Below, one piece after another: positions 1 through 10,849 of a stretch of 64,000 nucleotides of DNA. This stretch comes from Miscanthus floridulus. Taxonomy: Eukaryota; Streptophyta; Magnoliopsida; Poales; Poaceae. A model generated the notes under the pieces. It had not been told where the DNA came from. It saw nothing but the letters and a program-made list of their open reading frames with translations, and made no database searches. The stretch lies in the NCBI RefSeq assembly GCF_019320115.1, contig NC_089598.1, positions 31,825,983-31,889,982 on the forward strand, in the 5' to 3' direction. Position 1 is the first letter of the stretch. Each line of letters begins with the position of its first letter. A program made the translations under genes and the position numbers.

Positions 1-107
1 GAAATGTTCAAGGAAGTGGATGAATTTTTATAGACTTGAGCCTGAGTGGCATAAACATATTAGATTGATCAAGGATTATACAAGATCACTAGACAATCGA
101 AGCATAC

Positions 108-1666
108 CAATCATGGCGCATTATTATAATTAGAATGAGTCCAAAAAGGCCGATAGCTCCAACAATTGCATAATAGGTCATGTTCTTGTGAATGCTAGTT
201 TTCAGTCTTTCTCTGAACGTGAAATCTCCAGAATCTTCATAGCCCTGAAGAGTGGGAACAATAGACCTGTTCAGATAGATAGATAGAGTTTTCAAATGAC
301 AATACTGCAAAAATGCACATGTCGACAAACGACCTAACAACTGTGAACCTAGAGAGATGAAAGGAAAGTAATCAGTTCATAAGAATAAAAAAAAGGCAAC
401 TAGGAAGGCCATTAAGAACTTTCTTATGTCAGTGAGAGTTCACACCACAAATATTGTCCACGAATAGTACTACTTGTAGAATGCAAAGGATGCAATTTAT
501 CTAATTGAGAGAAAAATATTCAGTAAACGTTGACCAACTTTTCCTTAAGAAAAGAATGCTGATCAACTTGGCAGATAAAAAAGTTCAATGCTTATACAGA
601 AGTTTCACACTACATTAACTTCATGCAAAGGACATGTCATTAGAAACACAAAGAACAGCAGCAATGCCGTTCCAAATCTTCGAGCACTGCAAGTCTGCAA
701 CTATTTTATAAGAACGAGAACAGAACACGGACCTTTGTGGTCAATGACATACCATGCTAGGATAAATGTACTCCAATACGACCAGCTCCAAAAGAATCCA
801 ACGTCACTCTTCTGATTGCTGCCATTGCCAGAAATTGCCTGCAAGTCAGATAATGGCATAACGGGTCAGGCCAACAGAATGGAAACAGACTACCCTGCAG
901 ACCAGTGCACATCATAGCGTAACAAGTAACAACACCTTGTCGGCCTTTCCATCCACAATTGTATATATTACTTAAGCACATTTACAAACAGCGACAACAA
1001 CAATCTACTTGGTTTATTGATGTTGATTGTTTGCTTATTTTTTACAATAACCTCCGTTGACAAGTAATAGAACCAATTTGACGATTTCACCATCTAACCC
1101 CAATCACTCTTGTGATTGTTTCCACGAATTCCTACCTTCAGGACCTTGGCATCGACATGATTATCTACACAGAATGATCTGCCGGACTACTGGGTACGCA
1201 TACGCTACCGAATCACCATTTACTCATAAGTTAATCCAGTTTAAAACATTTCTTAGTAAACTAGCAACAGGTTCACAAATGGATATGGTTCATCCAAACT
1301 CCGATTCCAACACTACGTTACCAGCAACGCAACCAATCAACACAGTTTACTCGTCCGCAGTACGCTCAAATGATCTCTGATACTGATAGCGCGCACACTA
1401 AGCATGCAGAGCGGCAGAGAGGTCGCGGCCGGCGACGCAGCATTAGCACAGTCTGTGCACTGTAGCAGCATGGCGGGAAGGAGGCGGAGGGATCGCACCG
1501 TCCAGATGTCGGTCGGGACGAGGACGACGAAGGAGAGGGAGCAGAGCCACGCGTAGCCGACGACGGCGAGGACGTGGGCCGGCACGGCGGGGCCCGCGAA
1601 GTAGCGCAGCGTCGCCGCCACCATCCCCACCGTCAGCGGCAGCGATATCATGTAGAACACCCACAT
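108..1666 (-). CDS. LMBR1/LIMR-family membrane protein, 5' exons (partial)
   Basis: Three exons read right to left: 1666-1499, 838-753 and 266-108. Donors are at 1498, 752 and 107 and acceptors at 839 and 267, all GT/AG. The phases join into about 137 codons without a stop; the remainder lies beyond the left edge. The N-terminus MWVFYMISLPLTVG, then VPTDIWT, GFFWSWSYWSTF and QGYEDSGDFTFRERLK in this order are what I know of plant LMBR1-like proteins (LIMR family). These are multi-pass membrane proteins of about 500 residues related to the lipocalin-receptor-like LIMR, with no settled plant function. Hydrophobic segments fall near residues 4-22, 30-50, 70-90 and 113-132. The start at 1666 is the only Met giving the family N-terminus. 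All visible exons are intact, so this looks like a functional host gene. Seen: exons and splice sites. Inferred: family and membrane topology. Confidence 0.88.
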
Positions 1667-2634
1667 CTCGCCGCCGCTTCGGGCCTTCCGCGCTCGCCTC
1701 GTCGATGGGAATCGTGAAGAGAAGAGAAGAGAATGGACAGGAACAGGACAGGGATGAATTGGTTCCGCGGTGGCGGTGCGGCGTGGCGGGGGCTTAAAAA
1801 TGTTGGCGTTTTGGGGGTGAAGGTGCGGTGGAGTGGTAGGTGGCGAGGCTGGTGGGGCCGGGACCGGACCGGTTCAGCTGCTCACGTGTCAGGAGGTGGG
1901 GCCCTGTGATCCGAGCTTGGTCTCTTTCTTGTCGGCTTCGCCTTTCACTCACGTACGTAAGCGCTGCATGGAGTTGGGACTTGGACCGGGACCGCGTCCG
2001 AGCTCCACGCCTCCACGGCTCCACCAGACCTGATCGCCGGGCGTAGCGCCGCCGCCGGGTAACGTCATATCAGCGTGTACCAAGTGAATGTATCGGGCCC
2101 AATCAGGCAATCATGCTTCGTGTTTTGCATAAACTAACCATTTTTTTGACCTTTATACGGAAGCCGTGGCATTTTGTAACGTGAAAGCTTTTGGTGCATG
2201 CTGAACGAAGGACTGCGTCAAAAGGACAGAAACGCATGCACCTTGCATAGCGTAACGCGCGTGTACACACTACACACGGGCTACTTGGTCGCACCTAATA
2301 ATTAAGGAGCAGATTTGTGCTTCAGCCATGTTGTCAGCCGGAAAGGGACGTCGACGACGACGACTTTGTTCGGTCAACTGTTTTGCCAATAGTCTTCATC
2401 AATGTACAAAAACTATTTCGCCCAGTAGCTACAATCTTCAACTGCAATGTTGCTCGTGCTCATGAAGAAGTACTAAAAACTGCACAAAACGCGACCATTC
2501 ACCGGCCGTGCGGCCCAACAGGCAAACGGCGGACAACCAGTATCTTGTTTCAAACCAGATCTGAACATTAAGAGAGGCGGAGGCCCATCAGGAGTCAGGA
2601 CATGGCCCATCTCAGAGCTCATAACAGAAAAAAG
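1667..2634. other. 5' leader/promoter side of the LMBR1-like gene, then intergenic
   Basis: From 1667 to about 2050 the sequence is GC-rich, as expected for the 5' UTR and proximal promoter of a grass gene read on the minus strand. I could not fix a TATA box with confidence. From 2050 to 2634 the sequence is ordinary intergenic DNA; the small ORFs there look like chance reading frames. Confidence 0.5.
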
Positions 2635-2797
2635 GGAAAATTAGTTCTGTAGCATCGAAAGATCGCGACTTCCGTAAAATACTATTGAAAGACATCGGTC
2701 CCGTAAAATACCACTGAAAGGTGCACACATGAACTGAAAATACCATTCTGTTAGATTTGAGCGTTAGGTCTATTAACTTAGACCAAAATACCCCCAA
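2635..2797 (+). repeat. Left terminal inverted repeat of the Pack-MULE
   Basis: Shares GTAGCATCGAAAG, CGTAAAATACCACTGAAA and the block around GGTCTATTAACTTAGA with the reverse complement of 5597-5759. The two TIRs have drifted by scattered substitutions and small gaps. Confidence 0.8.
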
Positions 2798-3084
2798 ACC
2801 GTTACAAGAGCTCTAAAAACATAAGAATGAAGTACAGGGATGATCTAACAGCATTTCAACACATACAAGTCACCATATGCACTAAATATTGACTAAGCAC
2901 ATGAAAAATTTTCCGTTCAACACATGGACTAATATTGACCAACACATCTTGCAAGCACATGGCCAAATAAGTTCACAGTACAGGAACCATATTGGTCTGG
3001 TCCAACACATGCCCAAAATAGGTTTAGTACATGACTTTTTTCATACAACAACAGTTCAATAAAATGATTCAAGATCACACTAGC

Positions 3085-3570
3085 CTAGTTTATGATGACC
3101 CTCCTAGCAATGCCTCCTGGTGATGTATCCAGTTGTGCTGCCATTCGTCTTATTATTGGCCCTGGACTCACTGGTGTGCCTGGTGGTCTTGTTGGTGTAG
3201 AAACAGAAGCTGTCATCCTTCTTGTTGTTGGTCCTGGACTAACCGATGCTTGGATGGCTAAGGAAGTAGAGGGGCTAGCTGTAGCTGTACCAGGTGGTTG
3301 AGTGACTAAAGAAGTAGAGGTTATTCCTGTATCATTTTTTGAAGTACCACCTCCTCCCTTTCTTTTCCTACATAACGGCAATGTAATCAAGTCATTTTAC
3401 ATGTAGGGTAATTCAACCAAAACATGAAACTAAGTTCAACTTACCTAGGTTCAACAATAAGTTCAGTAGGGGGCTCAGAAGAAGTAGAGGTTCCTGTAGC
3501 ATTCTCCTTGGACTTTTTGGAAGCATTCCTGCATTTTGAAGTACCACATCCTCCCTTTCTTTTACTACAG
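3085..3570 (-). pseudogene. Two related 3' exons, Ser/Thr/Pro-rich tail, in the Pack-MULE
   Basis: Two minus-strand coding-like blocks begin with nearly the same sequence: KRKGGCGTSK (about 3570-3446) and KRKGGGGTSK (about 3377-3085). The second ends at a stop after a tail with the repeated pattern SPGPxxRRM. Both follow plausible AG acceptors, and the first ends in a GTAAG donor, so this looks like a tandemly duplicated exon. The reading phase does not continue from the NUP155 exon upstream, so a single spliced protein would be out of frame. The tail resembles the low-complexity C-termini of some MULE transposases, but that is a weak guess; I do not recognise the source gene. Confidence 0.4.
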
Positions 3571-3606
3571 AACAACAATTCCAAGGGAAATCATAATCAT
3601 CCTTAC

Positions 3607-4527
3607 TTCAACAGTAGTTGCTAAAACTAAAAGGTATTGAATGGCTTCAATGAAAATCCCAGGCTTTGCCCTAGCAAGGCCAACAGCACAAATTGCTTGC
3701 TCATCGACATTATGCTTTTGGCACTGCCCATCCCTGGGAAATAGAAAAAAAAGAAAACAATTATATAAGCAATAAGTATGGCATGTCTCCATCGAGGAAA
3801 AGGTATCATTAGACCACTTACGAGAATGTGGAATCACTTGAAAACTGCTATTAAACCCAACTCTGCTGTTTATATCTAATAAACTCAAATCAATGATGTT
3901 ATCTTCGGACCTACTAGATGGTAACGCCGACCAAATGCGCTACATGTTAAAAGGGGAATCACTTCATGATAATAATAAGCTTGACAGAGGTAACTGGGTG
4001 CTAAGGCAACCCCTGCTTCCATGCACCACAAAATATTCTCACTGTACAGTTTGACAAATAATTTTAGCATGGCCAAAAGTTCAGAAGTAACACATTATAG
4101 ACCATACAATCATTTGATTCAAAACAAATATGAAAATAGACAATGGAAGGGAATATAATAATGGGCTCGTATAAACAATTTTACAAAACAACAGCGCTGT
4201 GACTAACTAACACGACCACAGAAACAACGAACTGAGAACGAGATAAATCTGAGTACCAAGTAAGAATCAAGTTCGTTATAAAGGGTATTCCCTTTTAACA
4301 GTTTAAGGCCAATCACACATGTAAAAAAAGAAAAAGAAAACAAGTATTAGTGGTTTACCATTTATCAAAACGCCAGACGAAAAATGAATTGTCAACTGTT
4401 GCCCAGGCTCGATGTATGTCAGCAAAAATCCCGCAAAGAGCTGTTCCTTCACCGGCAGCTGTGTTATATCTTTCAATCAACATAGGAGGAGTTGACGAGT
4501 TTCTGCAACTTCCACCAAAGAAGGCCA
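3607..4527 (-). pseudogene. NUP155: Captured NUP155 (nuclear pore) gene fragment, frameshifted
   Basis: Two exons on the minus strand, 4527-4359 and 3733-3607, with an intron bounded by GT (4358-4357) and AG (3735-3734) that splits a Trp codon correctly. The conceptual reading contains WPSLVEVAETRQ, then after a 1-base loss PPMLIERYN, GEGTALCGIF, HRAWATVDNSF, VWRFDKWDGQC and EQAICAVGLARAKPG. This order matches the N-terminal beta-propeller part of plant NUP155, a scaffold nucleoporin of about 1,450 residues. Only some 100 residues are present. The frameshift after TRQ (near 4480) breaks the frame, so it cannot make the nucleoporin piece intact. The retained intron shows DNA-level capture, as in Pack-MULEs, not retrocopying. 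Confidence 0.85.
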
Positions 4528-5094
4528 CTGGCGAGACAAAATATGTATTAAGAGGACATAAAAGCGCATTTTCAAAATATTAGTGGAACAACTTTATTAT
4601 TAACTTCAAGTATAACTTAGAATAAACACAAATGGTAGAGAAGAGTAGGTCCAGCAATGCATTTCTGAGACCATGCAACATGACCATCATGTCCAATGTC
4701 ATTAAAACTTCTTCTTTAAAGAAATTTTTCCAGCGTTCAAGATAAAGAGTTCCAACATGTACCAATGTGTTCACAGTGTTTCATCCTAACAGCCTAAGAA
4801 CTAAAACTTAAAACATGAACTATTTCATAAATCCAACAAACAAAAAAGGCAAAGCAAAACCAAAAACAACTATCTACTTTAAAAGTGTGAAGACTGGACA
4901 CTACAACCCATGCTCAACCAACCAAAGCAAGCAAAATGTCCAGTTCCTACCTCCTCAATTCAATTAGCAATACTATAAGAATCTGTCCCTTGAATGAATG
5001 ATGTCACCAATCTGAAAAGCTGAAATTCTTAACTAGGGTTTCATTCTTACCCGTCGAGGATCTCAGATCGATGCATTGTTCCACCGCATGCGCA

Positions 5095-5545
5095 CTGGAT
5101 GAGGAGGAGTCACGGCCGGCGCAACACGCAGTCGAGGAGGAGGTGGTGGACGGCGCAGGCGGCGCGTCCTCCGCGTGACGAGCGGCCCGCGGCGGACGGC
5201 GCGGCCTCCACACGGGGAGCGGCCTGCGCGCGAAGAGGAAGCCGCGGAGGCCGGCGTAGGAGGCCCTCGGAGCTCCCAGGCGGCCGGCGGACGGGCGGAG
5301 GCAGCGCGGCCTCCGCACGACGAGCGGCCCGCGGCGGACGGCGCAAGCGGCGCGGCCTCCGCGCGAGTACCAGCCCGCGGCGGACGGCGCGGCCTCCACA
5401 CGGGGAGCGACCTGTGCAAGGAGAGGAAGCCGCGGCGGCCGGCGCAGGAGGCCCTCGGAGCTCCCAGGCGGCCGGCGGACGGGCGGAGGCGGCGCTCCCA
5501 GGCAGAACCGAGCGCGGCACGGCTGTCTCACTTGCGCGGCGCAAC
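5095..5545. repeat. GC-rich internal repeats at the 5' end of the Pack-MULE
   Basis: Extremely GC-rich block made of imperfect direct repeats. A unit of about 45 bp containing CCCTCGGAGCTCCCAGGCGG occurs near 5263 and again near 5452. Shorter units with CGGCGGACGGCGCGGCCTCC recur between 5190 and 5400. Several frames are open on both strands because of the composition, so the long ORFs here (Ala/Arg/Pro-rich) are not evidence of coding. GC-rich 5' ends are typical of Pack-MULEs that carry grass first exons. Confidence 0.6.
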
Positions 5546-5596
5546 TTCCGTATGAGGACAGGGATGAGGATAAGGCAAGGGCAAAAATGTCACTTA

Positions 5597-5759
5597 ACTT
5601 TTGGAGTCTAGGTCTAATTAACGCTCCTAAGTGTAAAACCTGACGGGGTGCTATTTTTAGTTTACGGTGACAAATTTTAGTGCTATTTTATGGGGCTAAA
5701 CTTTTTCAGTGGTATTTTACGAAGGTCGTAACCTTTCGATGCTACCGAACCAATTTTCC
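5597..5759 (-). repeat. Right terminal inverted repeat of the Pack-MULE
   Basis: Reverse complement matches the left TIR (2635-2797), including CTTTCGATGCTAC and TCAGTGGTATTTTACG on the plus strand. The outer edge is the TTTTCC at 5754-5759, followed by a run of A. Confidence 0.8.
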
Positions 5760-6623
5760 AAAAAAAAAACAGTTGTGCCCGCGATCACGACGACGTCCTA
5801 GGATTTGGCTCTTGGTGGAGGTTACTTTAGCGACATCCGTGCTTTTCTTCGGGAGCATTTTAATTGCACGAGTGTGTAACATTTCGAGATCTTGTAACTT
5901 GTTTGCGTACGAGCTTGCTAGTATGGGAATGAGTTGGGACTCGGATTAATCTTGTGTTTGGACAGACCCCCTTCCTGAATTTGTAATCGCTATGGCTGCT
6001 CGCGATTTAACTGAGCACGAGTCTCATAAAGTCCCTAGAGCAAGGTTGAGAATCGTAAAATAAGAACTCCTCCTTCTCCAGGTTTTCTGTTGAAGTAGAT
6101 TTTCTGAAAGAAGAGAATCACCGTTTAAAAATGATTCTATAGAATAAACTCTATGCATATAATGACTGTATATAGTGAATCAGATGAAACTACTTTTTTC
6201 AGCTCTTAACTCCTTCATTTCAGAAAATCACTTTACATAATCAACGTAGAATCACTTCTCATAAGCTCTGCCAAACAAGCTTGTAAGACACCACTTCCTT
6301 CGTTCATTATTTGTATGTCTTATTATTATTGTAATAAACAACATATGTGTGACTAGAAATGTCCTTGTCGCATTCTTTTTTATTTTCATTTTTTCTTCTA
6401 ACTTTAGAGAAAACATGTGAGATTAACTTTATTTATACTCAGCTTGGGTGAAATGGCTTGCGGCTTAATTTATTTTGAGCGCCATCTTAGCGGCAGGTGA
6501 TGAATGCACATAAGTTGCTCCAAAGCTTTGCGATACCCTCCGATTCAGTTTATAACATGTAGTATGATGGTCTTCTAAATTTGGCTATTTATTTAATTTA
6601 TATTATATTATTTATGATTATAG
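5760..6623. other. Intergenic, no gene recognised
   Basis: AT-rich DNA between the two putative MULE-type elements. The stretch near 6090-6290 resembles decayed MITE sequence but I could not define its ends. Nothing codes convincingly. Confidence 0.5.
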
Positions 6624-6654
6624 ATTTATAAATAGAACTTTTTTAATATGGTTG

Positions 6655-6800
6655 AGGAGGCGTCAGGAAGCGTTAGCTGTGTCAATGATTGGTGGGCCCA
6701 TACGAGGGAAGGCGTTGAAAGGCGTCAATGAGGGAGGCGTCGGGAGGCGTTGGATGTGTCTATGGTCGGTGGGCCCATATGCGCCGTAACGCCTCCCAAC
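6655..6800. repeat. Short direct repeats with GGAGGCGT blocks
   Basis: Two related units, about 6656-6701 and 6734-6780, each run GGAGGCGTCRGGARGCGTT then a few bases then GGTGGGCCCATA. A third GCCTCCCAACGCCTCC block in opposite orientation follows at 6790-6806. This looks like TIR-internal repetition. Confidence 0.55.
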
Positions 6801-6981
6801 GCCTCCAAAGTTGAGAGGACTAGGACTTTAAATAAAAGAGTGATAATTCCTTTTCTGTAGTTATTTTTTTAATCAAGGGTAAAACGGTAAATCCATAATT
6901 ATAAAAAAATGTTGTGAGTAGTATAGTTGGGATGTATGATTTAAGTACTATAGTTTGATGAATATTTGCTTTTAAAAAAAG

Positions 6982-7960
6982 ATGAATTTTTTTTGTCTCT
7001 TTAGGGTTCATTCGCCGCCGTCGTCAGCCATCCATCTCGACGCGCTGCGCCGCTCCGGCATCGTCTCCGGCGAGATCCGGGCCCGACCCCTCCTCACCAG
7101 CCCTCAGCTCCCCAACTCGCCCCATCCTATCTTTCTCTCGGTCTCCCGAGAGGCGACGGCGCCCCCCGAGCGGCGCACCGGCGGCCCCCTCCCCCTCCCC
7201 CTCCGTTCCTGTCACCGGTGAGTCCGCACCGGCGGCCCCCTCCCCCTGTTCCCCTCGCGGGTGAGTCTCCACAGTCTCGTCTCTTCCCTTCCATCTCTCT
7301 CCCCATCTCTCTCAATGCGGCACGGCGGCGGCACGGGCGAGTCTCCGCCCGCCGCTGACTCCAATCTGAGCTTGGCTTCAAGCTCAGTCCCATGTGTCTA
7401 CATATAGTTTAGAATTCAGATATGATACTGACACATGCATGTCACCAACACACCCTGCCCAATCATCATCGTTGTCGCCGCCGACCCGCCGCAGACTCCA
7501 ATCTGACCTTGGCTTCGAGGTCAGTCCCATGTCTCCACGTGTAGTTGAAGCCAACGAGCAGCTCCGTCACTGCGGCCTCCGTCTTCCTCTGGTCCGCGAA
7601 GTGGAGCGTCTGCGGCAGCAGCACGGCGACGCGAACACGAAAGCTGGGTGGCCATCACCCTGTTCATGCTTTAGGACGACGGTGCCAAACCTACACCCAG
7701 GTATCCTGCTACTACTTGATTATAAGTTGAATTTTTTTGTTACATATAATGCCACTGTTCTTGTGAAGATTCTGCAATCACTGTGTACCTCCATGTTGGT
7801 TTTCTTTAGTGACATGGAAAGCTTAATGCAGTGTCTAACCCTATGTCATCATAAATTAGTTAGTGCCTTGGTTTGCTTCCTCGTTCTAAATGTCCTCAGC
7901 TATATGAAAACTGAACCACAATCTATTCTCAACTGTATGCCCAAAAAGCTTAAGCATTGA
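6982..7960 (+). pseudogene. GC-rich exon-like block, source unrecognised
   Basis: A GC-rich stretch with first-exon character. It includes HLDALRRSGIVSGEIRAR in one frame near 7036-7092 and, from 7394, an ORF containing VVEANEQLRHCGLRLPLVRE and VERLRQQHGDANTK. A GT donor follows near 7700 (CCAGGTATCC), after which the frame is AT-rich and intron-like. The block TCCAATCTGASCTTGGCTTC occurs twice (about 7361 and 7497), so part is duplicated. No family is recognised; it may be a captured or decayed 5' exon. Confidence 0.25.
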
Positions 7961-8591
7961 TCTAGTGTAGAAAAAAACTGTAAATTGATACTTGTCAGTG
8001 TCAGGTAAAGCTGTGCTATTATTGCTATAGATTTGAAATTAGTCTGTTAATGCTAGCCGTTAATATCTTGGAGGAAAAGGCATCAGCTCATACCTGATCA
8101 TAAGAAAGAATATCATTTTAAAAGAAACTAACCTGTTAATGGTTTGAACCTGAAAGATGTTCGACCTCTGACAAGGACATATGGACAAGTGACTAAGGAA
8201 AAAAACTATTAGTGCTTCAGAAAAGCTCCATATAATTTGTAGAGAAAAGTGTATTAGGTTGTAATGCCTATGGTACCACTGTTATGCAACATCCTCATTG
8301 TTTCCTTGCAGGTAGAAGTCGTAGGGCTTTAGGTCTGTGGACATCTTGATAACTAATTATTGTTTCCCCTTGGGAACAGCTTGGACTGTCAGCCAAATCC
8401 AATGGGACTCGCATTGCATATTAGCACATATGAACTTGTAGTTGTGCCCTGTGCTCCTGTTTATCAATCTATTACATCTCCAGAGCCTTGTTCTACCACA
8501 GCATAATCTCTCTTGGAATGCTAGTATCCCTCATACTATAATGTCATAAGGCACACCATAAATTTATATACATTTTGTTCTTTTTTTTCAG

Positions 8592-8872
8592 CTGAAAAAT
8601 TTGGAGTAGCTGATCTCCTTCCATTTTTCTATCAGAATATGGAGGAGAATAAGCAGAATGAATCATTTCAACATATGGAAAGCAATGACTTTAAAGTGGG
8701 TGTATTGGGTGTCCCAACTCATTTCCAAAATGATGGATCAGCCCTATGTTTCTGTATATGTTTCAGGTTATATCAACTATGATGAGGGAGTCCCAGCTGA
8801 TAAGGAAGAGGCGCGCAGTTTATCACGGAATTCTCCTACCAGATTTACTAAGGACAACTGACTATACTTAGC
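8592..8872 (+). pseudogene. Exon-like ORF, product unrecognised
   Basis: After a polypyrimidine tract and CAG acceptor at about 8591, a frame reads EKFGVADLLPFFYQNMEE, then VGVLGVPTHFQNDGS, to a second TTTCAG near 8767. From there a different frame reads MMRESQLIRKRRAVYHGILLP and DLLRTTDYT to a stop at about 8872. The acceptor-like signals and amino-acid composition suggest two exons of a real gene or a captured fragment. I do not recognise the family, and no matching upstream exon is certain. Confidence 0.3.
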
Positions 8873-9167
8873 ATGGAGGTTCTACTTCATTCTTTTCTCT
8901 TCTGTTCTCAATAAATATACTGCCTTTTCTTCATTCATTGATGGATCCAGTGGGATAGTTTGTTCACTGCAGACCAACCAACAAGAATTGTATTTCTTAT
9001 CACACATGAAAATTTGACTTGCTAATGACTAAAGGATCGGACAAACTTATCAGTCATGAAAGTTTTATTTGCTAATGACAAATAGACGAATTGTTAAATA
9101 GAAATATATTTTAAATGCTTGGAATATCAGCAAAAATAGAATGCACTTCATGATATGAAGCTTCTTT

Positions 9168-9401
9168 TCACTGTAAACAGGTTTTAACAGAAAGCTGAGG
9201 AGAGCTGCGTCGAAGATGATGCTGACAATACTGTTGACGATCATGTGAGTCAGTGTAGATAAAGTGCAGCATAGCCTTGAAGACTCTTGGCTCCATATCA
9301 TCAATCCGTATATGTCTGTTCTTCTCCTTCATCGGACCAAGGCCATGTTTAGTTGCCCTGAATTGGCGCCGCCAAAAACACTGTAGATTCCTATAGTGCA
9401 C
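9168..9401 (-). pseudogene. MATH-BTB protein fragment (BTB domain)
   Basis: The minus-strand frame reads FRATKHGLGPMKEKN, then IRIDDMEPRVFKAMLHFIYT. This is the core of the BTB/POZ domain of plant MATH-BTB (BPM) substrate adaptors for CUL3 ubiquitin ligases, a family greatly expanded in grasses. Only about 40 residues of the domain are recognisable; the MATH domain and the rest of the BTB fold are missing, and downstream the similarity stops at once. It is a broken fragment lying next to a MITE-like block that interrupts its upstream side. Confidence 0.6.
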
Positions 9402-9480
9402 TGTAGCATTTCGTTTGTATTTGGTAATAATTATTCAATCGTTGACTAATTAGTCTGTACCGCTTTGTCCAGCTCGGCAC
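9343..9480 (+). mobile_element. Truncated MITE (hAT/Tourist-like grass repeat)
   Basis: Begins GCCATGTTTAGTTGCCC and contains CACTGTAGCATTTCGTTTGT followed by ATTTGGTAATAATTATTC and TTGACTAATTAG. This series is common at one end of small grass DNA elements that start GGCCTTGTTTAGTT. The opposite inverted end is not present, so it is truncated. Confidence 0.5.
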
Positions 9481-9529
9481 GCTGAAGTGATATGTAGTTG
9501 TCATATTTACATCATTGTTCTCTCCTCCT

Positions 9530-10460
9530 GATTTCAGCTTCGTTCAAGCTGTATATCTAAATCCAGATCGTGCCGGTTCGCCTTCTGTTTGCAAACCATC
9601 TCCTCCCCCTCTTCCAGGGACCTCTGGACTCGTTGCATGTCGTTGCTACCATCCATGACACCTAGAGATTTAAAAACAAGAATAAGTGCCATGCTACATT
9701 GAAACCCTTTTAAAACTACATCCAGTAGACTAAAAATCCATTGCAATAAAAAATTACTTAGGAAGACACTATATTAATTTGCTAATGCAGCTGCTACTAT
9801 AAAAAATTGCTCCGCACCCACACCTGAAGTAGCCAACAGTTGCAACCAGCAGTTGCAGCTCAACTGAAGAATCAATACATCTATGAGTATTATATGTATA
9901 GCATCATTATTGCTTTGGAGCCCAACTGAAGAAGCAACATAGCAGAGTAGGGTGTTACTTTATCTGTATGGTACAACAACATAGCCTATTACTTTTTTTT
10001 GACAAAATATAGATGATATTATACAATGTTCTTTTCTCTGAAGTAGTAGAAAAGACATGTATTGTTTGAGTTGTTTTCGCAGTACAGTATGGATTAGAGT
10101 AGTATGGTATGTGTTTATCTAAAATGAGTTTAGGTTTGCTCCTGCCTCTGCAGTGTATGGAATTCTGAATACTTAAATTGAAAGCAAAAGTGAAGAACAT
10201 GTCAACTCACATGTTTCAAATTAGAGATATACTAGGCTCACAACAACTGCATTTGCAACTGAAAACCTTGTCGATTTCCATCAACCAAACCAAAAAATAC
10301 CTACATAAGAGATACACGAATGGCACCGACGGATTGCTCACCTCGCTGCGAAGGTCGTGGAGGCTTCTAGACACCGGTGACGCGGTGAAGGCGGAGATCA
10401 GCGGCGGCGGCGGGTACAGCTCCGGGCGGCGGCTATGGCGGTGCGCGGGCTAGGGCTAGG
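9530..10460 (-). other. Possible 5' part of a minus-strand gene scrap
   Basis: A GC-rich block at 10330-10460 has first-exon character on the minus strand and ends in a good GTGAGC donor (CGCAGCGAG then GTGAGC near 10343). No start codon opens a long frame in it, so it would be untranslated. Downstream, 9740-9540 holds a short minus frame containing MQRVQRSLEEGEEMVCKQ. I cannot link these into a gene. The span 9760-10320 shows nothing else. Confidence 0.2.
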
Positions 10461-10784
10461 GCTCGGGGCGGCTCCTATAGGGTTCAAAGGGGGCGGCGCG
10501 GTGCTCTGGGCCTAATCTATATATGCACGGGCGCGGGGAACCTCGGGGGGTGCGTGCGAGGAAATCGGGCGGCGGTGGATTCGCCCGGTCGATGCGGCGC
10601 AGCGGGGAAGAAGGGACCGGGTCGCTGACGCGTGCGCCCGGCCGCGATTGCTGGGCCTATCGGCCTGCGCGCGCACGCGATGAAGCTAGGAGGGGGAGCG
10701 GGTGGCGGCTGGGCCTGCCCATCACGAGGTCGTGGCCCAACTAAGCCACGTGAATATGGCAGTCATCCATCTGCATCCGGTTTA

Positions 10785-10828
10785 GTCCCACCTCGCTAGT
10801 TGAGCATCTAAGAACACGGCATAAAAGA
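10785..10828 (+). promoter_or_regulatory. snRNA-type promoter: USE plus TATA, Pol III spacing
   Basis: GTCCCACCTCG at 10785-10795 matches the plant snRNA upstream sequence element (RTCCCACATCG) at 10 of 11 positions. A TATA-like CATAAAAG starts at 10820, leaving 24 bp between them. In plants that spacing (about two helical turns) specifies RNA polymerase III (U6, U3, 7SL-type genes), while about 33 bp specifies Pol II. A GGCCCA box at about 10734, fitting the monocot-specific RGCCCR element, lies upstream. Confidence 0.5.
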
Positions 10829-10849
10829 ACATGAGAAGTACCAGGGATT

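Larger units (their letters stand above)
2635..5759 (-). mobile_element. Pack-MULE (Mutator-like element) carrying a NUP155 gene fragment
   Basis: A 3.1-kb element bounded by long inverted repeats. The left end reads GGAAAATTAGTTCTGTAGC and the right end reads the same in reverse complement with few changes (GGAAAATTGGTTCGGTAGC); similarity continues for about 160 bp. Candidate 9-bp target duplications (2626-2634 and 5760-5768) are A-rich and match only 7 of 9. Inside, in minus-strand order: a very GC-rich 5' block, two exons from a nucleoporin NUP155 homologue, and two related Ser/Thr/Pro-rich exons. No transposase is visible. Long TIRs, about 3 kb size, GC-rich 5' end and host exons with retained introns fit the Pack-MULE class known from rice and other grasses. 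Its insertion just upstream of the LMBR1-like gene could affect that promoter (inference). Confidence 0.8.

Noticed and set aside
5004..5611. Several long Arg/Ala/Pro-rich ORFs on both strands
   Set aside because: All lie in one GC-rich repeated block; open frames on both strands at once are due to lack of stop codons in GC-rich DNA, not coding.
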